Assembly (NCBI GenBank): GCA_900318255.1
Contig: ONJX01000008.1
Coordinates: forward strand, 1-64,000
Origin: an uncultured Prevotellaceae bacterium
GTDB lineage: Bacteria; Bacteroidota; Bacteroidia; Bacteroidales; Muribaculaceae
DNA length: 64,000 nt
Reading direction: 5' to 3'
Part shown: positions 24,801 to 36,800 of the stretch, one piece after another
Numbering within the stretch: position 1 is the stretch's first letter
Layout of the letters: each line of letters starts with the position of its first letter
Notes under the pieces: generated by a model
What the model was told of the DNA's origin: nothing
The model's input: the letters and a program-made list of their open reading frames with translations, nothing else
The model's database searches: none
Program-made: the position numbers and the translations under genes

Positions 24801-27800
24801 CGTGCGAAGATGTACTACTACATCACTGGCCATGCCCTGCCGATGTCAACCGTGATGTATGGCCAGCTTACTGAGAACAAAGACAGCGATGGCAATGTCA
24901 AGAGCTATACCGTGCGCTCGATAGGCGCAAACGGCGTTGTCACGAGCAGGGAGTTCACCAGTAGTAAGCGTGCCGAGAACGAGCTGCAGAAGGTCAACCG
25001 CCAGGCAGAGCTTAACACTGTTGATGTTGGCGAGCGGTATAATGAGGAGGTAGCGGATAAAAAGCGTTTTGACGCTGCTTGTAGAGTCTTTGCCGCGGAG
25101 AATAATCTTCCTGTTAGTGTTGTATATGAGAGGCTAAGTGAAGGGCCGAGGGAAAGGGGCTCTTATTACGAGCAAATTGCCAAGATCTACAAAGACATGG
25201 GCGATGCTTACAGCACAAAGCAGGTGCGTGCAGAAGTAGAGAAACGATATAATGTTGACATACAAAAGATAATAAAGAAAGAGCCCAATCGCCGCAGTGA
25301 TGTAGAGCAGATGGCCCTTGATGAGTATGTGCGCAGGCTGTTCCCTGAGAAAGAAGCCACAGAGGGAGATGCAGAAGATGTCAGTTCGGGGGATGCTACC
25401 AGTGACACCGACGGCGGCGATGCCGCTGGTGGTGTTGGGAGTATCACCGACGAAAGTGACGCTGTAATTGTTGAGACCTTGAGTCGCACTGGAGAAGATG
25501 GGATGATACATCCTGCGGTGTTGAAAGGTGAGGACGAGGCTGGTGTTGATATTGTGAGTGGCAATGTTGTGACTCTGGCAGATGGCACTATAGATGTTGC
25601 TGGTAGTGATCCCGACATTGTGGTTGTGGATGCCAATGGTGAGCGGCAGATGGTGAGCATCAACGACATTGCCAGTGTGGGCGAGGTTGTTGACCCTAAT
25701 GCCGTTGTTGATGCGGCGATGCAGGCGCAGCAGGGCATGGCACAAGAAGATGCAAAAGGCGATGTGAGCGCCACTGGTGTGGCGCAATACGAGACAGCCC
25801 CTACGAAAGACGGCATGGCAGAAGTTTCTCCCTCCTCACTTGAAGTGGGTGGCCGTTATGATGTTACTGACGAGCAGGGTGTGGGGCATCAGGTAGAGGT
25901 GCTTCATGACTATGGCAACGGCACGCTTGAGGTGCGAGTCGATGGTGCCGAGGAGCCGCAGCCGATGGTGAAGGCGCAGCTTGAGGCGATGCTTGGGATT
26001 GATGCCGCGCAGGCGCCACAACCTGGAGAGCCACCAGTGGCCGACACACCGCCTGGTGATGACATGGATGCTGGCAGTGAGCGATATTCATTTGATCCTA
26101 ACGCTGATGTGGTGGCGATGGGTGAGGCTGGCTTTAGCGAGCGTGACATTGCCGTCACTGTTGACTACCTCAACGGCAAGCTTAACGAGCGTGAATACCT
26201 TGAGGCCCTGGGCGTGTTGCCAAGTACCCTTGAAAGAATGGGCGACAATGCTATTGAGCGCTGGGCGAACAGTACAGCAGAGGGCGCCAGTGAGTTTATC
26301 ACTGATGAGGCAGTGGAGAGTGGAGATGTAAGAGTGGAGAGTGACGAGGACGAGCAATCGAGCGGTCGAGCAGACGAAGTTGATGTACTCCCCCCGACCC
26401 CTTCTAATGTAGAGGTGGAGCCTGAGGAAGATATTGAGGCGATGCCGATGCTTGATGATGGCAACCCCGACTATAGTCAGGTGGACGCGAGCCGTGCCCA
26501 TGACTATCTGTACAGTGATGAGAGCGGTCTTGACAAGAGTGAGGCCGACGAATATGTGCAGGCTCAGATTGATGCTGCCGAGAAAGCGTTGTCGAAGATT
26601 GACAAGAGACCCTTAAAGATGGGCACCGACCTTGCCAAGTACCGTGCCGAGAAGCAGCGCAGGCAAGAGCAGCTCGACGCTGCCAAAGCTAATGTTGACT
26701 ACTGGGAGAAGGTGAAGGCTGTTGAGCAGGCGAGAGAGGCGCAGGCTGCTGCCGAGCGCAAGGCTAAAGATGCCGAGGTGATAGCACAAGCTCAAGCCGA
26801 GGAACAGGCTCGCCAGGCGGCAGAACTTGCCAAACAGCAGGAGCAGGCCGAGCGTGGCGCTGGTGCTGTGCATGCTGCCATTGCCGAGAAGTGGAACAAT
26901 GCCCCGAAGATTGAGGGCTATAAAGACGAGGTTGTTCTTGCCAACGGCGAGAGGGTGCCAGGCACATATTATCTCGTTGAGAGTGGCGCAGTGACACCGA
27001 GCCACAATGCCAGCCGAGAATTTGAGAAATATGAGGGCTTCCCTGTTGACGAGAACGGTAACACAATCAACGACCGTGACTATGAGCGTGACAAAGACGC
27101 ACAGAATATCACTCGCAGTATTGCCGACAAATATGACAGCCGAGCCTTGCAGACTCCAGTGATCGTGAGCAAAGACGGTGTGGTGCTTAGTGGCAACGGC
27201 CGCACTATGGCTGGCGAGCTTGCAGCAAGCAACAACACTGATGGTGCCTACATTGAGCACTTGAAGAACTATGGTCGCAAGTATGGGTTTAGCCCCGAGC
27301 AGGTGGAGGGCATGCAGCATCCGAGAGCAGTCTTTGTTCCAGATGCCGCTATGCCATACACTACTGACACCTTTGCGAAGTTCAACGCCCAGGAGATGAA
27401 AGGCCAGAGCAAGACAGAGCAAGCCGTGAAGCTTGGCAAGGTCGTTGACGATGCGACTTTCAACCAGGTGGTTCGTGCCATCAACGAGCATGAGACACTG
27501 GGCGACTTCTATGGTGACACCAAAGCAGCGACAGAAGCTATCAACGCCTTGCGCAGAGCCGGGGCGATTAATGACATGCAGTACGCCGAGATGTTTGACG
27601 GTGATGCGGTGAGCGACCGAGGCAGGCAGATTATTGAGAACATGCTCATCGGCAAAGCCTTTGAGGGGAACCCCGACGTTATAAGAATGCTTACCGAATA
27701 CAAGGGCTTCCGTCAAAGTGTAGTCACTGCCTTGAACGAGATAAGCACGAATAAGGCACTTGGTAAAGACTACTCACTGGAGAAAGAGCTTGCCCAAGCT

Positions 27801-30800
27801 GTTGACCTGGCATACAAGGCACGCAAGGCAGGATATAAAGAGAATGAGCCAGTAAGCCCATACGCTACCCAGCTCAACCTGTTCCCCTTTGAGGATGGCG
27901 AGACAGTAGCCGACTACAATAACGCTGCTGTGCTGCTGCTTGCTGACATGCTTAATGATAAACGCCCAACCCTATTGAAGAAGAAGCTTCAAGACTACAA
28001 CCAGCAGAGTGCTGAGAGCGCAGCAGGTCAGATGGACATTTTCGCTGGTGGTGTTAAGGAGAAGAAAGAAATAATCAAGACCGTATTAAATACTTTACAC
28101 AATGGAGAAACAGAAGAAACTTCGAGACCTGAGCAACGTGGCTCCGTCGCAGATGAGCGAGGAGGAGAAGCGAGCCTACAGGAAGATGGTGCTGCTGGCC
28201 AGCCCGAGCAAGGAGAATCCAACATTCAGGGGTTAGAGAGCTACAGTGAAGATGAGCTTCGTGTCATCGTTGAGGAGCATGTGCGGAGTGCCATTGCTGA
28301 CGCTGACATGGATGCTGAGATTACTGGCATACGCTTTATTGGTTCGCGCACCACTGGCACAGCCCGTGCGGACAGCGACCTTGACGTGCTTGTGGAATAC
28401 CAGGGCACTGCTCGTGAGGACTCCCTGTTTAATGTGCTCAATGACGAGGACAATCGCCTTGTGATTGATGGCATCACTGTTGACATCAATCCCATCACTC
28501 CAGGCAAGAGCGGCACCATCGAGGAGTTCATGAAGCGCAATGCGGGTTATAAGAAAGAGACTACAGTGCAGGAACAAATTGCGCTTGCCGAGCAGCAGAC
28601 TGAGACCTCGCCGAGTGAAGCGCAGAAAGAGGCTGGCAACTATAAGAAAGGCCATGTGAAGATTGACGGCTTTGACATCAGCATTGAGCAGCCTAAAGGC
28701 AGTGTGCGCAGTGGTGTGGACGCCAGTGGCAAGTCGTGGCGCCAGAAGATGAACAACACCTACGGTTACATTCGTGGCACGGAGGGTGTGGATGGCGATC
28801 ACATCGACGTGTTCCTGAGTGACGACCCATCGCAGGGTGATGTGTTTGTCGTTGACCAGGTGAACAATGACGGCAGCTTTGACGAGCACAAGGTGATGTA
28901 TGGCTTCAACAGCGAGGAGGATGCCCGCCAGGCTTACTTGTCGAACTACGAAGACGGTTGGCAGGGGCTTGGTGCCATTACCGCTGTGAGCAAGGACGAG
29001 TTCAAGAAGTGGATTGGCAGCAGTCACCGCAAGACCAAGCCCTTTGCCGAGTATAAGAATGTGAAGGTAGAGGGAGCACAGGCTGGCACAATGCGCCAGC
29101 CCACGGGACAAAAGGTTGAGGGCGCCACCCACCCTGTTTCGGCTGCTAAGTCCTCGCAAAAGAGTGAGGTGGCAGAGGCACCAAAGGAGCGCATAGATGA
29201 TGTTGGCGAGAAGATTGAGGGTGCGAAGAAAGACCTTGCTCAGAAAATGGGTGAGCGTATAAACCTTGATGCTGACACATTCCCCAAGATGTTCCCTAAG
29301 TACGACTTAAAACAGCTCATCAGTCAGGGTCTAGACCCGAGCCTTGCTGTTATGACAAAGATGTTACGACAGATGGCACAAGCTGACTATAAGCACTACA
29401 GCAAGAAGCGCATGTATGGCAAGAATTATGCTTTGAGAGCAGCACGTTTCTATGCCGCCTATGCGAAGCAGGTGCTTGAAGCAGGTGACAGTAATGTGGA
29501 TTTCAAGAGTGAAGGCTTGGGTTTCACTGACTATGGGAAACAGTTTGTAGAGTTGAACAAGCGCCTTTTTGAGGAGTTGCACAAGAAATTGGGGGATGAC
29601 ATTTTTGACCTCGACTTGACAGGGGTGAAGATGCAGCCTATTTCTCAGAAAGAAGGCACCACATGGTATCGCAGGAACCAAGAGACAGGCGAGTCGGAAC
29701 CTTACAACCCAGCTTATGCTTTCATTGGTCCACGAGGACAGAGTTACTACGAGGCCAACGAACTTGACAAAGCCTTACAAGAAGGAGTTGAACAGGTAAG
29801 CAAATCTGTTGACTACCAAAAGACCCATCCTTATAAGCTTGGTCACTATTACAAACCAGGCGTAAAGAACAGCGATTATGTAGGTGTGAAGCTTGGTGGC
29901 AAGGTGGTGCCATTGACCGAGCCAATGACCAGTTCGGAGGTTCGCAAGTACATGTCGGAGCACAATGCAGAACTTCAAGCAAAGGCAGCTCAACTTGACG
30001 AGCAGCGCAAGCTTGACAAGAAGAAAGGAGGCACAGGCGAAGGGAGATGGAAACCAGAGCTCACCCTTGGCGGTGGCCGTCCTCGCGTGGGTGCAGATCG
30101 TCGAGGAGGCATAGACATAGAGGCAGAGGAATTCATGAAATCATTCGGCTTCCGTGGAGTGCAGTTCGGCAACTATGTAACCCAGCGAGAGCGTCAGCGT
30201 TTCCTCAACGAGGTTTATGACGCATTGATGGACATGGCAGAGTTGCTTGGCATCTCACCACGTGCTTTAGCCATTGACGGTCGTTTAGGTTTGGCTATCG
30301 GTGCTCGTGGAGGAGGCAAGGCAAATGCCCATTATGAGCCAAAAGAGAATGTGATAAACCTTACCAAGAGTAAAGGTGCAGGTTCTTTGGCCCATGAGTG
30401 GTTCCATGCATTGGATTACTACTTTAACAAAAGCAGCAATAGACCGACATCAGCGACAGCCAACAAGAGCGCAGAGCAGTTCCCTGCCTCGACTCGCGAT
30501 GAGATGCGCAAGGCATTCCTTGACTTAATGCGTGCCATTAAGAACAGCGACTACTACAATCGTTCAGTCGCATTAGAGCAAAAGCTCCACCCTCAACAGC
30601 TTGGAGAAGGTTATTATGACAAACCCACTGAGTTAGGGGCCAGAGCATTTCAGGACTATGTAGTGCGAAAGCTGACAGATCAAGGAAAGATTAATGATTT
30701 CCTGTCTTCGTTCACATCGGAGAAAGATTGGAATGGAGAGCCAGAAAACTATCCCTATCCAGTTGGTGCCGAAGCTGAGAAGATAGATGAGAAATTTGAC

Positions 30801-33800
30801 GCTTTGTTTGATGCCATGCAAGAGCGTACAGACGAAGAAGGCAACACCATCCTCTATCATCTTGGTAAATACAATGATGTGTTAACTGACACGGAGGTAG
30901 CTTTGCGCGACGGTTTGGTGGAAGTGTTGCGTGGTGCTGGCATTGAGGTGGTGACTGATGAGGCTGAGGGCCAGCGAGTGCTTGATGCGGCGAATCGTGC
31001 TGCTGATGTTCTTGATGAGATGAAAAAAAGAAATCAGCAACAAGAAACCGCTCTACCGGAGGATGAATCCTCTTTCAAAGGAACTTCCATTTCTTCTGCT
31101 GACGGTGCAAAGATAATAAAAAATCTTGAAAGTGGCAAAAAAGCATCGAACCAAATTCCGCAGAGGCCTAACGGCGACACGCCCGAAAGCGCACGGTCCA
31201 ATGATTCAGATGCTAATTTACCTGCAAAGTTACAAAAAGTTGCTGATAATGCAAATGTTGAAGAAGAAAAATCGTCGGAGGCATTGTTTGAGGCAACCAA
31301 GGAGAAGTTTGGTACAACGAATGATCTACGTGAGGCGGGTTATATCTTGCCTGACGGCACTATGCTTGACTTTAGCGGCAGGTACATGATGGACGATGGG
31401 ATGGACACCTCACATCTGAGCGGTCGTCGAGCTGTAGATCACAGGGCAATCCATGAGGTGGGCTATGACAAAGACGAGAATGAGACTGGCTTCGAGACTG
31501 ATATGTCGGACTTCATAAGCCGTGGTGCTATCCGTATTGACGCAAATGCTGGAACGATAAACATCTCAAAGGCGCCTACCGCAAAACAGGCTCGCATGTT
31601 GCGGATGCTGATTATGCTAAACGACGGCGACGTGTCGGTGGATTTTGGTGATGGTTATGACTCTGAGCATTATGTTGAATATGAGGGCGCACGTGCAACT
31701 CGTGTCCTTGGAGATATAGACAGATACTTCAACGAGGGCATCAAGCCCCAAGGCAACATCAGTTTTTTCCGCACGGAGAGTGGTGAGGTGTATGGCTTTG
31801 TGAGGAACGGCAAGATTTACATTGACCCACGTGTGGCGAGTGCCGAGACACCAGTTCATGAGTATAGTCACCTGTGGGCTGACGCTTTGAAGCGTGCGAA
31901 CCCCGAAGCGTGGGAGCGGCTGAAAGAGACGATGCTCGGGGAGAAGGACGTGCTGGAGCATGTGAAGCGTCTCTATCCCGAGCTTGAGGGTGACGAGCTG
32001 CTGGCCGAGGTGTTCAGCCACTACAGCGGCAAGCGTGGTGCTGAGCGGTTGCGTGCCGAAATGGAGCGTGAGATGAAAAATGCCGAAGACGTGTTTGCCA
32101 AAGCGAGAGTAGCAAGAGTCTTTGACATCATTAGGCGTGCTCTGTCTCGCTTCTGGGAAATGGCAAGGGATTTGTTTGCTGGCAAGAACTCGATGCTCAA
32201 TGGCATGAGAGCCGAGGACTTTGCCGACATGGCGATGAATGACATGCTTCGTGGCTTTGACCCACGGGGAGAGGAGAAAGAGATAGCCTTAAACGAGACC
32301 CACTACCACAAAGTTACTGACAAAGCCGAGCTTGAGCGATTAAACAATGAGCCAACTGTAGTTAGGTATCGTGCCATGCAAATGATAGACGGCAAGCTTT
32401 ATCCTCCAATGTCGGCAGAAGTGAAAGGTGAACTCCGTGAGCCGACAGAGATAGGAGTTTGGGAGCGTTCGGATGAGCGTCCTGATCTTGTTGACAAGAA
32501 CGGCAAATTCAAGTTGCAGAAAGGCAAGCGCTTCAAAGAGAACAAAGAAGGCCAGGGAGACACCCCTGCGGCTTATAATCCATATTTCCATACCTCGACA
32601 AGCATGATGAACGACCAGTTCACAGCTGCATACGTTCGTCCAGAGCTTGTTGTTGTCAAGGTTGAGATACCCGAGAGTGAGCTCAGCAGTGGTTACAAGG
32701 CAGAGAAAGCCAAGTATGCCGTGGGTAACATTCCGTGGCACAGCGGTCCCGTGAATAGTGCTTTGCCTAAAGAACGGCAGCGCACAGTTACCTTGTCGAG
32801 ATATTGCAAAGTGACAGGGGTTGTGCCCGATGCGGAAGTAGCCGATGCCATCGCCAGGCAGCTTGACGGTCTTGATGTGGCAGTGCCTTACAATGTGGTC
32901 ACTCCGAATGTGAGGGCCGAGCTGGAAGCTCGAGGCGTTAAGATTAGTGCAACTCCATCGGGCAGTGTAACGAGAGACATTAATGGTGAGCTTATCAACC
33001 GTGGCGAGACGGCGGTTGCAAATGAGGGTGCGGTTTTGTACGAGCCAACGGCTCGCAATACTGGACGTGACATCGCACTTGATGACCGAGTGTCGCAGCG
33101 TGAATATTTGCTGAGTGATAATTATGTCGCAAGATTGACAGGGAATGAGTTTGCCAAGAGCGACACGCCGTTGACTGAAAGGGTTGCTCAATTCTATACA
33201 GAGAAATATGGCGGCAAGGTTGAGCGTGAGGGCTTTGGTATGGTACATTTGGATAAACGCGGAGTGAAAGATAGTTTATCCCATGGCTTAGGCAGGAATA
33301 AAGCAGCAGCCTTTGTTGCTGTACCATCAATAATAAAAGATGGCGCATTAATAGACCATAAAGAGAACTTCAAGGGCAGGAACCAAGACAGTTATACGCT
33401 TGCTGCACCAGTAGAAATCGGTGATAAGGGTTATGTTGGGGTTGTTATTGTTACTCGTGGAAAGGGTACAGACCGCAACAAGTTCTATTTGCATGAGGTA
33501 ATCTTACAAAAAAATCTCCTTAGCGAGGAGTTCAAGACCGGAATGGTTACCGGCTCCAAGCAAGGAGAAAATCTCCATGAAGAGAGCATCAAGACCGACA
33601 CTAAAGCGGACTCTCATCAAGGAGACGTTGCAAAGATACTAAAAGAAATTGTAACCGCCAAAGAGAGCGGTGAAAAAGTTGCTAATGAGCGTGGCAGCAG
33701 TTACCGCAATGGTAATGGCGACGTGATTAAGTTTGAGAGCCATGCGGAGCAGTTGAACCTTTTTGGAACGCCGCAGAGCGGCGCACTACGCCAACACGAC

Positions 33801-36800
33801 ATAAGCGGCAAACCCACCGCGCGTAACGAGCGTGTGAAGCGTGCCTCGGAGATGAGCGATGCGGAATTGCTTAGTGAGATGGGACGTGACATTGCCGAGC
33901 TTGAGAAGGCTGGTCGTGCCGATTGGGGCGTTCAGACCTTGTATAGCGAGGAATATGACCGCAGGCATGTCAAAGAATACAACGAGGAGTGCGACCGCGT
34001 GCGCACCATGCTTGACGAGAACAATGTAGGTATAGAAGAAGCCGAGCAGATGTTGCTCGACACCATCTTTACCTGGCGTGAGGGCTTTGCTACTGCCGAC
34101 CGAAGCAGGCTGCTGGCACAGTTTGACACATTGAACGACTACTATGCAGAGAAGGAGGACGAGCGAGACAACGCAGATCTTTATAAAGAGGAACGAGGTG
34201 AGGGAACTGAACGAGCTGACGCTCGCACTACGGAGACACCACCGACGCAGAAAGAAGTTGCATTACCAACGCAACAGACTGAACCTTCCAAACCGACCAA
34301 GACTGGTTTTGACCCGAGTGCTATCAAGCTTAGGAAGCTCAAGGGCGGCGAGACGTGCCATGTGGAGCGCAGGTACCAGGAGAGTGGCAGCTTTGACTTC
34401 ACTGGCAGTGAGAAGGTGGAGAGCGATGCCGACCTGGCGTATATCTTCAGGAACTTGGAGAACAGTGCTATTGAGAACACTTTCCTTGTGCTGATAAAGA
34501 ATGGCAAGGCGACGATATTGCATGTGGGTATGGGAGGTTATGCTTTCTCTGCTGGCCATCTTGGTGCTGGTGTGCTTGCCGCGAGCCGGCTTAAGCCCGA
34601 CAGCGTTATCTTCGTCCACAACCACCCCAGCGGCACATTGCAGCCCAGCCAGCAAGACATAGCGATGCAGGAGAAGGTGAAGAAGATGTTTGGTGCCGAC
34701 AAGGTGCGCGAGGCTATCATCATCGACATCACCAGCGGCAAGTATAGCGTCTTTGACAGTGACGGATGGGGAGCTAAAGAGAAGCAGCGCCCCACCAGTG
34801 CAGAGAACGAGGTGCCATATAAGACCTATAGCTTCAGCCAGCAGGTGTTTGCTGAGGGCTTTGTGCCTGGCTCCACATTCCAAATCACCGACTCGGACAA
34901 AGCTGCCGAGTTTATCTCGGGTCATCGCCTGGGCGAGCGTGACAAGTTGAGCTTGATAGTGCTCAACAGGCAAAAACGCGTGACGGGCAACATCTTCCTG
35001 CCATGGACAACTCTTGACGACATTGACATCAACAAGGCCGCAGGCGTCATTGCCAAGTTCATCCACCAGATGGGCGGTGAGAGCGGCATCCTCTATGGCA
35101 GCGGCACGATAAGCCGTGGCACCCTTTCTCCGTTGGCGCGAGCCATAAGCAACTATGAGGTACACCTTGACGACTTCATCAGTGTGGAGGGCAAGAGCGC
35201 CTATCAATATGGTGCTATGGAGCCAGAGGTTGAATACGAGGCGATGCCTCGCAATACAGAACAACAGCCTACTGAGGTTGCTGAGGACGGCGTGGGTTAT
35301 GGTGAGGCTGATGATAGTGGTATCAGTGACGAGGAGCTTGCAGGATATGACGCAGGGCGTTACAGTTTTGCCGAGGCTGCAACTGCCGCAATGATGCGTT
35401 TGTCTCAAGACCACATCGAGAATGTGGATTTTAAAAGCAAAGCCATTAGATTATTCAGTGACAATCTCAATGACTTGCGTAAGATAATGTCTAAGCAGCG
35501 CACCTATGACAGGCGCACAGTGGACAGTCTTGTTCGCTTGACGCGGTCGATTATGGCTACTGGCTTCTTTAAGGACATGAGCGCATACGAAGTCAAGAGG
35601 TTGCTTGCTGCCATCAAGAAGGGCGTGGGGGCAGAGGACTTGACACCTATTGCCAACAACGTCGTTGACATGCTTGTGCAACACCAGTTGCGAGAGAGCA
35701 AGAATATGCTCCACAAACTGATGCAGGTAAGAGGCAGGAAAGTTGACGCACGAGGTGTGGAAGTCCAGGCAGGACTTGACATCGACGGCCAGCGCATGAT
35801 GAGTGCGTTGAAAGACGGCATGAGTCTTGGCGAGAACGGACTACTTACACGTATCAACGACTGCGAGAACCGACTCGGCAGCGAGGATGAGGTAATCAGG
35901 AAGAATGCCATGAGCGAGTATCAGGGCTTGATGCTTGCGAAGGAATACCACGACAACATCTTGAGTGGCGAGGAAGAAGAAATCGTGCTACGCAACGAGA
36001 AACGCCAAGAGCAGGAGAAGATTTACGACTTCCGTCGTGAGCCAGTTCTTGACGATGACGGCAACGCCATTATAAACCAAGACGGCAGTGTGCGCACCGT
36101 AGAGCGCAAGACCTTAAAGCCACAGTTCAAGAATAATGTCACCGACGAAAACAAGCAGCTAAGGCGCAACACCGAAGCTGCCATCGAGCGCATTGAGCAG
36201 TCGATAAGAGAGAGCCGCATGGAGCGAGTGACCTCATACATTGACTTTATGAGCGATGTGGCAGGAGATGTGCGTGCGAGCCGAGAGCGTGCCGCCGAAT
36301 GGCGTGATGAGCAACAGCAGCGTGTAGATGAGATACACCACAACGCCAACAGCGACCTTGAAGGCGTGCCAGTACAGAGCCAAGTCAAGCTTCCCGAAGG
36401 AGGACTACTTGCCTTCAACAGCAATAACGATATTGTGCGGTTGCTGTTCCAGCCCTTGGCGACCTTTGAGAAGATGTTGCGTTTCTTTGGTAGAAAAGCC
36501 CACAATGGTGAGGGTTATCTGTTTAACCGCTTCATGCGAGGCTGGGTAGATTGCAGCGACAAAGAGTGGCGCAGCAAGCGTGCCGCCCATGAGGAACTTG
36601 ACGCAAAGGTTAATGAGCTGCTTGGCAAGAAAGCCAAACGTTGGAGCGACCTCTATAAGGTAGAGCGCAACAAGAAGCACCCAGGCATACCAGTAGAATA
36701 TTGGGACAATGGCGAGCGAGTACAAGAAACCATGTCACAGGGCGAGGCGTTGAGCCTTGTTGTGTGGAGCAAGCAGAAAGACGCTGAGGCTGGCTTGCGC

